From a virus, in IMG/VR virus record IMGVR_UViG_3300007871_000319, positions 1-21,842 of that record: DNA of 21,842 nucleotides. The stretch is one strand, 5' to 3'. Positions 7,993 through 13,730 of the stretch are shown piece after piece. The position numbers were made by a program, and so were the translations under genes. The notes beneath the pieces are model-generated. The model was not told the DNA's origin and did not search any database. It saw nothing but the letters and a program-made list of their open reading frames with translations. Numbering within the stretch: position 1 is the first letter of the stretch; every line of letters starts with the position of its first letter.

Positions 7993-8343
7993 TCATCTTC
8001 TGCGCTTTCGTTCTCGTTTGCGGCCCTTAGTCATCACCACCAAATCCATGAGCAACTTCTTCTGGTCAGCCACCGTCTGACGTCTTTTTGGTTGTGGCTC
8101 CTGCGGCATAAAGTCTTGTGGCTTAAAGGCACGCCTGCCACGTCCACGGTTGACGTTCGCAATCGTTGCAGCAACCATGCCGGTGCGCCAGTGCGCGGGC
8201 ATTTCACCGAACGGTTCAACTCGATAATACGCCATCCATTCCTGCAACTGCCTACTGCTCAATTGACACAGCAGATGATCCGGGTGCGCATACCCAAGGG
8301 CCAGAGCTAATCGGAAATAGAAGCGTCGCTCTGGCCGTCCGAT
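7993..8343 (-). CDS. gpT-like (DUF4035) tail assembly chaperone domain, made by -1 frameshift as G-T fusion
   Basis: This frame encodes the T part of a lambda-type G/GT chaperone pair. It carries the DUF4035-like signature RRFYFRLALALG ... SSRQLQEWMAYYRVEPFGE, then VAATIANVNRGRGRRAFKPQ and a strongly basic C-terminus (KGRKRERKRRR). There is no ATG; the best free start would be TTG at 8262, which would cut the conserved helix. The frame is open upstream into the G gene and is reached by a -1 slip at 8343-8349, giving a 234-aa fusion (118 residues of G plus 116 of T). The G-T product would bind the tape measure and recruit tail tube protein during tail assembly. The tape measure gene follows 4 nt later. 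Confidence 0.88.
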   Translation of the reverse strand: MGRPERRFYFRLALALGYAHPDHLLCQLSSRQLQEWMAYYRVEPFGEMPAHWRTGMVAATIANVNRGRGRRAFKPQDFMPQEPQPKRRQTVADQKKLLMDLVVMTKGRKRERKRRR

Positions 8344-8349
8344 AAATTT
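8299..8349 (-). promoter_or_regulatory. Programmed -1 ribosomal frameshift signal: slippery site plus stem-loop
   Basis: Reading the minus strand, nt 8349-8343 are AAATTTA in the frame A-AAT-TTA, a canonical X-XXY-YYZ slippery heptamer (the same one used by Rous sarcoma virus). Six nt later comes GGCCAGAGC (8336-8328), which pairs perfectly with GCTCTGGCC (8307-8299): a 9-bp stem with a 20-nt loop. The stop of the G gene (8307-8309) lies at the base of the 3' arm. Slippage joins the G frame to the gpT-like frame. Confidence 0.93.
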
Positions 8350-8696
8350 TCGGTTAGCTCGGCAAGGTCTTGTTTCGAGAATCCCGCTAACCGTTGCGCT
8401 ACCATGAACACGCGGTCCAGTGCTCGCGCCGAGCGCTCACCCAACTTCTGCGCTTCCGCGAACGTAAATATCAAGTCGCCGTTGGCATCCACGATAGTCA
8501 GCGTTGCCATTTTCGCGCGCACGTTAGCCATGTTCAGATCACCACCACCAGTGCGTAGCGACTGCTCGAATTCGTCACGGGCCTTACCGCTCAATGTACG
8601 TACCCTAACCGCACCACCCCACTCCAGCACTTCAACTTCCTCGATGACTATATCGTGAGCATCGAGGATGGCTTGTTTGTCCAGCAGATTCGACAT
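8307..8696 (-). CDS. gpG-like tail assembly chaperone (unshifted product)
   Basis: The 129-aa product (MSNLLDKQAILDAHDIVIEE, then VEVLEWGGAVRVRTLSGKAR and NVRAKMATLTIVDANGDLIF) matches the small tail assembly chaperones encoded between tail tube and tape measure genes. These coat the tape measure and are absent from the finished virion. The family's W-G-G-x-V-R-V-R strand motif and the helical ARALDRVFMVAQRLAGFSK part are present. A strong ribosome site (GAGGGAGAG about 6 nt before ATG 8696) fits abundant production. A fraction of ribosomes should slip to -1 at 8343-8349 and make the G-T fusion. The last 12 residues are dispensable in that fusion. Confidence 0.9.
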   Translation of the reverse strand: MSNLLDKQAILDAHDIVIEEVEVLEWGGAVRVRTLSGKARDEFEQSLRTGGGDLNMANVRAKMATLTIVDANGDLIFTFAEAQKLGERSARALDRVFMVAQRLAGFSKQDLAELTENLSDGQSDASISD

Positions 8697-8711
8697 TGTT
8701 ACTCTCCCTCG

Positions 8712-8726
8712 GCTTAGCTGCTAAGC
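8712..8726 (-). promoter_or_regulatory. Short hairpin at the end of the tail tube gene
   Basis: A perfect 6-bp inverted repeat (GCTTAG / CTAAGC) with a 3-nt loop covers the tail tube stop codon. It is not followed by a U-run, so it is not a standard intrinsic terminator. It may slow 3' decay of the abundant tail tube message or reduce read-through into the chaperone gene. Confidence 0.35.
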
Positions 8727-9133
8727 GTCACCTCTCCGGTGATCTTCATTGTCACAGCTACGGTCACCGCCTCACCGGTCGGCATGTTCGGCGGCAAATC
8801 CATAACGAAGGCGGCGAACTCGAACGTCGTATTGCCGGTATCCGGCATCACCAGTTGGTAGTTACGCGAATCATCGCTTCCGTAGTCGGCGAACAGGTCG
8901 TCATAGGCGTCCAGCGTGAAGTTCATGTCGAAGGTCAGTTGCCCGCCATCGCGAAAGCCGGCGATGAACTCTCGATAACCGCCGGTACTGTCGAGGTTCG
9001 TCACGTCGATCAATTCGCGCGTCATGCCCGGACCCGTGATATTTTTGACTTCCGCTAAGGCCGTGAATGCTTCAGCAGAAGCCCCGTCGCCTCGCTTTAG
9101 CTGTGTTCCTACCGCCGCAATTGCATCACTCAT
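8714..9133 (-). CDS. Major tail tube protein (lambda gpV / TTP-like)
   Basis: The 139-aa protein has the plan of siphovirus tail tube proteins: GTQLKRGDGASAEAFTALAE, then VKNITGPGMTRELIDVTNLD, STGGYREFIAGFRDGGQLTF and DMNFTLDAYDDLFADY, ending in the conserved strand pair with GEAVTVAVTMKITGEV. It polymerises in hexameric rings around the tape measure. Location between the tail terminator and the chaperones is the conserved one. A good ribosome site (GAGGAG, about 8 nt before ATG 9133) fits high expression. No extra Ig-like decoration domain is present. Confidence 0.93.
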   Translation of the reverse strand: MSDAIAAVGTQLKRGDGASAEAFTALAEVKNITGPGMTRELIDVTNLDSTGGYREFIAGFRDGGQLTFDMNFTLDAYDDLFADYGSDDSRNYQLVMPDTGNTTFEFAAFVMDLPPNMPTGEAVTVAVTMKITGEVTLSS

Positions 9134-9150
9134 TGGCTTGTCTCCTCATG

Positions 9151-9168
9151 GGTAACATCCCTGTTACC
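9151..9168 (-). promoter_or_regulatory. Hairpin upstream of the tail tube ribosome site
   Basis: GGTAAC (9168-9163 read on minus) pairs with GTTACC (9156-9151) across a 6-nt loop. It overlaps the stop codon of the 48-aa gene and sits just ahead of the tail tube Shine-Dalgarno. There is no U-run, so a terminator is unlikely; a 5' stabiliser, processing site or weak translation control is possible. Confidence 0.3.
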
Positions 9169-9310
9169 AAAAGATCGTTTTGAGAATATCGACGACCGCC
9201 GTCACCACGCTCGTATCTTTCTTGTTCGTCTTTGGGTCTTCCTTAAGCGCAAAACAGGGCGCCGCCAGACCAGCGATCATCAGTACGATAATCATCTTCT
9301 TAAGCATCAT
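9164..9310 (-). CDS. Tiny exported protein with Sec signal peptide, 48 aa
   Basis: This frame lies in the gap between the tail terminator and tail tube genes. A strong GAGGAG precedes ATG 9310 by 3 nt and an adjacent ATG at 9307 by 6 nt, so the second may be the true start. The N-terminus MMLKKMIIVLMIAGLAAPCF has a basic n-region, a hydrophobic core and a signal peptidase I site after Cys-Phe-Ala (residue 21). The cysteine is preceded by Pro, so it is not a good lipobox. The mature peptide is 27 residues, Lys-rich then hydrophobic (VVTAVVDILKTIFW), possibly amphipathic. No family is recognised. An envelope-targeted role such as superinfection exclusion is inferred only from export. Confidence 0.65.
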   Translation of the reverse strand: MMLKKMIIVLMIAGLAAPCFALKEDPKTNKKDTSVVTAVVDILKTIFW

Positions 9311-9321
9311 CTTCTCCTCGG

Positions 9322-9717
9322 CTAAGCCGTTGTCCTATGTATCCTAAAATTGGCCGTGAACTCCGGCCTCCGATTATCATCCCAACCAACGAACATGACA
9401 TCGGACATCAGCCAGATACCGATATAGCGCGCCGAGTTGATCGTTTGGTTCGCCAGCGCATGCAGCTCGTCCCGCACGGCTTGCGCCAGTTCATGTGTTG
9501 CGGTATAGGCGCCCTTGTCTCCGCGTGCGGAGATCTGAATCGTCGGTCGTTCGTAAACGAAATTATCTTCATGTTCAAAGCCGCCGGTGTCGAGTATGCA
9601 CACACATTGATCAGGTGTCGTCGGCGTCTCGCCGACAAAGAGATTGGTCCCGAACGTCAACCCCAGCGACGAGATACTTTCGAGAATGTCCTTTATGTCC
9701 TCACTGGGCGCGTTCAT
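9322..9717 (-). CDS. Tail terminator / minor tail protein (lambda gpU-like)
   Basis: The 131-aa protein sits between the HK97 gp10-like neck gene and the tail tube gene, where the tail terminator is found. Its sequence has the pattern of such proteins: LTFGTNLFVGETPTTPDQCV, a strand ending VYERPTIQISARGDKGAYTA, then a helix (THELAQAVRDELHALANQ) and the C-terminal strand RRPEFTANFRIHR. The protein would form a hexameric ring that stops tube growth and binds the head connector. It shares a 4-nt ATGA overlap with the preceding gene. Family identity is by context and general pattern, not by a single decisive motif. Confidence 0.8.
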   Translation of the reverse strand: MNAPSEDIKDILESISSLGLTFGTNLFVGETPTTPDQCVCILDTGGFEHEDNFVYERPTIQISARGDKGAYTATHELAQAVRDELHALANQTINSARYIGIWLMSDVMFVGWDDNRRPEFTANFRIHRTTA

Positions 9718-10070
9718 GCTGGTCTCAACTTTCCGGTGAATAGCGCTATCAACTCATCTTTGGACATCTTGAGCGCAGTTTCAAGGTACTTCCAGTCACC
9801 GACCTTGTAGCGCTTCGCAATCTCGTGCACGTACACCGCGTAGTTGGCGGTATATCCGATCTCACCGATGATGCGGCTTCCCTCGACCCTCATCTTGGTA
9901 TAAGCACTCTGCCGCAAGTTGCCGGTGTCCTTCGGTGTCAGCGGCAAACTACGGCCCTTCACGAGCAACGTCGCTGCAGTCATGGTCTTCCGCGCCGCCT
10001 TCTCTTTGTTCTTCAAGTGCTTACGCAGCGAGTGCATTAGCGCCTGCTGTCCTGTGATTGTTACTTTCAT
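9714..10070 (-). CDS. HK97 gp10-like neck protein
   Basis: The 118-aa product contains LPLTPKDTGNLRQSAYTKM, IGEIGYTANYAVYVHE and VGDWKYLETAL, the classic core of the HK97 gp10 family (head-tail or neck component). The N-terminal KNKEKAARKTMTAATLLVKG is the usual helix. I prefer ATG 10070 over GTG 10076 because it forms an ATGA overlap with the stop of the upstream gene, the overlap seen repeatedly in this operon. The protein is expected to act at the interface of connector and tail terminator. Confidence 0.9.
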   Translation of the reverse strand: MKVTITGQQALMHSLRKHLKNKEKAARKTMTAATLLVKGRSLPLTPKDTGNLRQSAYTKMRVEGSRIIGEIGYTANYAVYVHEIAKRYKVGDWKYLETALKMSKDELIALFTGKLRPA

Positions 10071-10429
10071 AGCCACACCTGGCGCAGAAACCGACCGCCA
10101 GCGACATCAGGGCTCTTGGCATAACCACGAATCTCGTAAGCAGCGGCAATCGACAGCGGATCACCTTCTTCTGCCGACGACAAGTCGGCCAGTGTCCCTA
10201 AGTACAGATAGCCTTCGGCGACCACATCCTGTGCTAGATATACGACGGCACGTGACCGCACTTCACGCCCTCGCAGGTCTATGAACAATTCCTGCTTGTC
10301 CTCCCAGCGCACTGCCACCTCCACGGGATCGGCGAACGTACGCCCGCCCGCGCCGTCGCTGACAGGATTGCCCCAATATACCGCTGTCTGATTTAGCTTA
10401 CCGGATATGAACTTACTACGCCCCGTCAT
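10067..10429 (-). CDS. Head closure / stopper protein
   Basis: The 120-aa product (KFISGKLNQTAVYWGNPVSD, GAGGRTFADPVEVAVRWEDK, FIDLRGREVRSRAVVYLAQD, then GYLYLGTL and a C-terminal FLRQVWL) has the beta-barrel-like pattern of siphovirus head-tail joining or stopper proteins (HK97 gp7 / SPP1 gp16-like). Proteins of this kind close the portal channel after packaging and receive the tail. The position between the adaptor and gp10-like genes agrees. It overlaps the adaptor stop by one base and ends in a 4-nt overlap with the next gene. The assignment rests on pattern and order. Confidence 0.8.
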   Translation of the reverse strand: MTGRSKFISGKLNQTAVYWGNPVSDGAGGRTFADPVEVAVRWEDKQELFIDLRGREVRSRAVVYLAQDVVAEGYLYLGTLADLSSAEEGDPLSIAAAYEIRGYAKSPDVAGGRFLRQVWL

Positions 10430-10791
10430 CAGGCTATCACTTTCACCTCTGCCGGCCGCTTGCCGGATTCGATTTCCTTCAAGATACCGTGATGGTCGAG
10501 AATCATTGCCTGCTGGCCATAGCGCGAGTGCTTTAAACCCATGCCTGTCTTACCCTCGTACTTTGAGGCGGCGTTTCCGATCTTCTCTTCGGTAATCTGC
10601 GCGTCCCTCATACACGTGAAGTGTGCCGCCAGATATGCCTCAATCTCCCGCAGCAATGCCTCACCGTAGCTCTCTCCCGTCAGTGTGGCGCTGACGAACG
10701 TTTGGGCTGTGCGCAGAAACGGCGTCACGTCTTCACGCGTTAGGGCCGTGTCCATAATGTCGAGCACGTCTTGCTCGGTTGCATAAGGCAT
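10429..10791 (-). CDS. Head-tail adaptor (connector) protein
   Basis: The 120-aa product opens with MPYATEQDVLDIMDTALTRE and has the helices AQTFVSATLTG and LLREIEAYLAAHFTCMRD, followed by KYEGKTGMGLKHSRYGQQAM and ILDHHG. This combination (a helical bundle with a C-terminal arm) is typical of portal-binding adaptor proteins (HK97 gp6-like) in phages with this tail type. It begins one base after the sulfotransferase stop, with GAGG about 9 nt upstream of the ATG. In most related genomes this gene follows the capsid gene closely; here ten enzyme genes stand between them. Confidence 0.75.
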   Translation of the reverse strand: MPYATEQDVLDIMDTALTREDVTPFLRTAQTFVSATLTGESYGEALLREIEAYLAAHFTCMRDAQITEEKIGNAASKYEGKTGMGLKHSRYGQQAMILDHHGILKEIESGKRPAEVKVIA

Positions 10792-10792
10792 G

Positions 10793-11482
10793 TTAGGTCC
10801 TCACTTTCTCTGTCGGCGCGTGCCACAGGCTAGGATCAACGAATGCGTCCACGCGTTGCTTGTTCCACCTCAGTCCACAGCATGCAGCGATTGCGTGCAT
10901 TGTCGCGTGGCGCCCCGTCACCACATCATTGGACCATACAACTCTGATGTCACACCCCACGTCAGCCATTTCGTCGAACCGCAACTTGTGAGCGCTTAGC
11001 CATGTCCTCCAGCCATCGGCTGTGTGATATGCCCGCATGAAGCTGGTACGTAAACAGGACGCTATTATGTCATCATCTGGTCGCCTGAGAATTATCCAGC
11101 GAGCATCGGGAAAAGCCGCGTGCCACAGTGGCCACAGAAGGCATAGCTTGGCTCCCTTGTAGAACCACGGACCACCGCTGTATCCCTGTCGTTCCATGAT
11201 TCCAAGTACGGCATTACGAATACGCGCAGCTTCCGTTGGAATGCTGTCGCGAACACGTGCTATATCCGGCAACGGGTTTTGCCCCATACGATCAGCACCG
11301 ATGCTAACGAGGTAAGGCTTCACGATCCTGTTTCGTATCTCCTGATTCTCGAACATGCCCTTCTTGTTGTTGCTGTTAGGACCGGACATAACCCCACCGA
11401 ACGCACCGCAGAGATTAACAATGCCGGCAACGAGAGAAGTGCCCGACCGTGCCGCGCCGGTTATGAGAATCGGGGGTTGCAT
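10793..11482 (-). CDS. PAPS-dependent sulfotransferase
   Basis: The 229-aa protein has the two PAPS-binding elements of the sulfotransferase superfamily: an N-terminal phosphosulfate loop, LITGAARSGTSLVAG (residues 6-20), and a 3'-phosphate motif, RWIILRRPDDDIIASCL (128-144), with Arg133/Arg134 and Ser142. WFYKGAKL (about 106-113) fits the acceptor/catalytic region. It would transfer sulfate from PAPS to a hydroxyl or amine of an unknown acceptor, most likely a sugar. ATG 11482 is chosen over the longer ATG frame at 11524 because AGGAG lies about 7 nt upstream and the P-loop begins right after the start, as is usual. It overlaps the APS-kinase-like gene by 22 nt, which fits a PAPS donor and user pair. 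Confidence 0.87.
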   Translation of the reverse strand: MQPPILITGAARSGTSLVAGIVNLCGAFGGVMSGPNSNNKKGMFENQEIRNRIVKPYLVSIGADRMGQNPLPDIARVRDSIPTEAARIRNAVLGIMERQGYSGGPWFYKGAKLCLLWPLWHAAFPDARWIILRRPDDDIIASCLRTSFMRAYHTADGWRTWLSAHKLRFDEMADVGCDIRVVWSNDVVTGRHATMHAIAACCGLRWNKQRVDAFVDPSLWHAPTEKVRT

Positions 11483-11826
11483 ATTTCGTCTCCTGTCGGT
11501 TCTTCGTACGTGGTTCCTTCCCACAGCGTGCCGCCTGGAATATAGATTAATACTGACTCTTCGAACAACGCTCTGGCTTCATCGCGCCATATACGCTTAG
11601 GTGAAACGCAAGCGACGATTGCCATTCCACCGTTAGCTTCCGCTCCCGCAGCCTCCTTAGCAAGCCGCATGATATTAGCGCGACGCCCTTCATCATCAAA
11701 TGACGCTGGATGCTCATGTCGCATTTCCTCACCGTCGCAGACAAGACAAGAATTCATCTGTGCTTGCAATTTACGAGCCAGCGTCGTCTTGCCGGCTCCT
11801 GCCCGTCCCGTTATCCAGATCACCAT
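11461..11826 (-). CDS. Short adenylylsulfate (APS) kinase-like P-loop protein
   Basis: The 121-aa product starts MVIWITGRAGAGKTTLARKL, with a Walker A motif at 7-15, then CLVCDGEEMRHEH (Asp31-Gly-Glu-Glu, the APS kinase LDGD-x-R position), FDDEGRRANIMRLAKEAA and AIVACVSPKRIWRDEARALF, which track APS kinases (ENIRR, AFISPYR). APS kinase makes PAPS from APS and ATP. Typical enzymes are near 180-200 aa; this one jumps from the VYVDTP strand equivalent (IYIPGG) almost directly to GTTYEEP. It lacks the Lys/Arg-rich lid with the FTGID motif that closes over APS. It may be a minimal kinase, a kinase for another phosphate acceptor, or inactive. TGATG overlap with the cupin; the sulfotransferase follows. 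Confidence 0.82.
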   Translation of the reverse strand: MVIWITGRAGAGKTTLARKLQAQMNSCLVCDGEEMRHEHPASFDDEGRRANIMRLAKEAAGAEANGGMAIVACVSPKRIWRDEARALFEESVLIYIPGGTLWEGTTYEEPTGDEICNPRFS

Positions 11827-12164
11827 CAGGTTGTCTCCATGTCACCGCCAGGCTTGGCGCGTTCAATGTCGCCGTCGTCGTATTCAACGAACATCTCCTC
11901 AATCATGGTACTGTCCTCATAAGCACGGAACTCATGCCATACGCCGGGTGCGACGCTGAACTCCTGTCCGACGGTCAATGTCACTTCGCCGTCTGCAGTT
12001 ACAATACCGACTTTACCTGAGAGCACAACAAATAAATTGTACTTTTCGCGGTGCCGGTGCCAGGAGCAGCGGGTGCCCGCTCTCAACTTCAGATAGCTAT
12101 TGGCGTGGGTTGAGTCCTGTCGCAGCAACCAGCGCTCCCCCCACAACTTCTGTTCCCTAATCAT
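11826..12164 (-). CDS. Cupin-fold protein (mannose-6-phosphate isomerase C-terminal-like)
   Basis: The 112-aa product is a single cupin barrel. Motif 1 is G30-TRCSW-H36-R-H38-REKYNLFVVLSG and motif 2 is VGQEFSVAPGVWHEF, with His77. The usual glutamate of motif 1 appears replaced by Asn43, so metal binding would use three histidines and perhaps Asn43. Single cupins of this shape act as sugar epimerases, isomerases or binding proteins. ATG 12164 is chosen over TTG 12218 and ATG 12197 because it gives a modest 8-nt overlap with the GT2 gene and starts at the conserved KLWGERWLL strand. In this block a role in nucleotide-sugar or acceptor modification is plausible but not shown. Confidence 0.8.
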   Translation of the reverse strand: MIREQKLWGERWLLRQDSTHANSYLKLRAGTRCSWHRHREKYNLFVVLSGKVGIVTADGEVTLTVGQEFSVAPGVWHEFRAYEDSTMIEEMFVEYDDGDIERAKPGGDMETT

Positions 12165-12903
12165 GTTGCGCTGCCCGCTGTTTGCAATTAGCCGCATACA
12201 ACCGCTTGTTGTGCTCAAGCAGGCGTCGGTACTCAGCCTTCGGTATCACCTGGTGCGCGCGACTGTGGTCTTGGTGCACCGTCAACAGATCATCGCGTAG
12301 CACAAACGGCACACCGGCCGCCTCGATCCTGTCACGGAAATCGTCATCGTCATACCCGATACCTTCAGCGAAGCGCTCGTCGAAGCCACCAATCCGGTGA
12401 TAAGTGGCTGCTGGCAGCGCCGTGCAAAAGTGCAGGCGCCGGTTGTTGAGCACGCCGTGCTGGTACCACATGTGATGCTGATAAGTGAAGCTTTCAAAGC
12501 CATCAGGCATGGTGCACTTTACGCCACTCTCGCAAGCACACACTACGTAGCAGTCGTGGTGTTGCTCGAACTCATGGTCGAGACCAGACAAGATATTGCT
12601 TTTGTGAAAGCCCTCGGGATTAGAAATGACGAGGTACGTGCCGTGCGCGAGCCGGGCCGCTTGGTTGAATGACAGCACTGGGCTGTGACATGATTCACGA
12701 GGTGGAGTCTGCTGAACGTAAGCCAGAGGTACCATGTCGTTGAAGCCCGGCAGCATGTCAAGCACAGCATCATCATTCTTGCTGTCGATCACAAGGATGA
12801 TTTCATAGTCGCGCCGATCATGGTAGTGGTGGGCGAATGATGCCAGGGTGCGTGTAAACTGCTCGACGCGCTGGTAATACGGTAACAGGATACTGTACTT
12901 CAT
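12157..12903 (-). CDS. GT2-like family glycosyltransferase
   Basis: The 248-aa product has a GT-A-type N-terminus (MKYSILLPYYQRVEQFTRTL, strand then helix), EIILVIDSKNDDAV (nucleotide-binding Asp40/Asp44), SFNQAARLAHGTYLVISNPE (80s-90s, the region of the DXD, here Asn-Pro-Glu), and an acceptor-side GGFDERFAEGIGYDDDDFRD (172-191) with the expected acidic base cluster. It should transfer a sugar from an NDP donor. The N-terminal LPYYQR replaces the more common IPTYNR pattern. Length is close to a minimal catalytic domain; no membrane segment is present, so it is cytoplasmic. A strong GAGGGAG site precedes ATG 12903, and the start overlaps the GT32-like stop by 4 nt. Confidence 0.88.
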   Translation of the reverse strand: MKYSILLPYYQRVEQFTRTLASFAHHYHDRRDYEIILVIDSKNDDAVLDMLPGFNDMVPLAYVQQTPPRESCHSPVLSFNQAARLAHGTYLVISNPEGFHKSNILSGLDHEFEQHHDCYVVCACESGVKCTMPDGFESFTYQHHMWYQHGVLNNRRLHFCTALPAATYHRIGGFDERFAEGIGYDDDDFRDRIEAAGVPFVLRDDLLTVHQDHSRAHQVIPKAEYRRLLEHNKRLYAANCKQRAAQHD

Positions 12904-13730
12904 GTTATCTCCCTCTTGCTAATCTCACGGTGGACTGCATGCACGTGGTCGAGCAGCGGTCCGGTGTAGGCGTAGATATTCGTGTCGTCGATAGTGGTCA
13001 TGTGCTGCGGCAGACGCCAAGAGCCGGCGTACCAGTGAATGCCAACAGTGGCCTCTGATAGTTGTAGCGGTTTTCCAGCATGTAGTCTGTCATCACGCCA
13101 ACTTGGCACCGGATAGACACAGGACGCGGGTAGCGTTGCGACGCCTGGCGTCCACCGAGCCGGATAACGCCTAAGGCAGCGTTCCAGGGCATACCGGCCC
13201 GCGCTCTGATAAACTCGCGCGTCGTAGCTGACCAATGCTTCGCGTTTAACCTCGTCTATGAACGCTGCTTGCAACGCGGATAGCATAAAGCCGACCGGAT
13301 AGCAGGTGCGACCCCGATCACTGGATTGCACCGGCAGCCATACGCTGGCATTATCACCCAATACCAGCATCGGCTTGACATAGAGAATATCAAAATCAGA
13401 CCAGACGCCCCCGAATGTCCACAGCAGATGCCATCGTAAACAGTCTGACTTGATTACTTCCGGAGTATCTGCCGCAAGCCCAAGGACATCGAAATTGAAC
13501 GCTCGCAGGGTCGCGTACTGTGCAAGTGAGTCGAACCAATCCACGCCCCCCTCGGCGTGGACTGATTGTTCCCGTGATTTCCACGGTTCTGCCGTGCTCG
13601 TGCGTGTCGGGTACCATACGTGTATGTGCCAGTCTGGATTGAAGTGGGCGAAGGACATGACCGTCAACAGGCGCATGTACGACAGCGGTCTGTTGCGCCC
13701 CCAGTACAAGTGCGTCAGCTTCGGTATCAT
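12900..13730 (-). CDS. GT32-like glycosyltransferase with DXD motif
   Basis: The 276-aa product begins MIPKLTHLYWGRNRPLSYMR, the typical opening of DXD-containing GT32-type transferases (MIPKIIHQIW). It carries SDCLRWHLLWTFGGVWSDFD (95-114): the conserved Asp-x-x-Arg, the Tyr/Phe-Gly-Gly and the metal-binding Asp112-Phe-Asp114. A later GIHWYAGSW resembles the C-terminal His-x-x-x-x-W of this family. It would add a hexose or HexNAc to an acceptor. I choose ATG 13730 rather than the GTG at 13769 because it gives an ATGA overlap with the upstream gene and matches the family start. No membrane anchor is visible. Confidence 0.88.
   Translation of the reverse strand: MIPKLTHLYWGRNRPLSYMRLLTVMSFAHFNPDWHIHVWYPTRTSTAEPWKSREQSVHAEGGVDWFDSLAQYATLRAFNFDVLGLAADTPEVIKSDCLRWHLLWTFGGVWSDFDILYVKPMLVLGDNASVWLPVQSSDRGRTCYPVGFMLSALQAAFIDEVKREALVSYDARVYQSAGRYALERCLRRYPARWTPGVATLPASCVYPVPSWRDDRLHAGKPLQLSEATVGIHWYAGSWRLPQHMTTIDDTNIYAYTGPLLDHVHAVHREISKREIT

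Noticed and set aside
7993-8262. Independent 89-aa gene starting at TTG 8262
   Set aside because: The conserved DUF4035-like sequence continues upstream of the TTG, and a complete -1 frameshift signal explains its expression.
7387-8310. 307-aa plus-strand open frame opposite the tape measure and chaperone genes
   Set aside because: It runs antisense to well-supported genes, has low-complexity Ala/Ser composition typical of an antisense shadow, and no recognisable domain.
8712-8726. Intrinsic terminator after the tail tube gene
   Set aside because: The hairpin lacks a following U-run, and essential chaperone and tape measure genes lie directly downstream.
12165-12218. TTG start extending the cupin by 18 residues
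   Set aside because: The added residues have no cupin similarity and enlarge the overlap with the GT2 gene.
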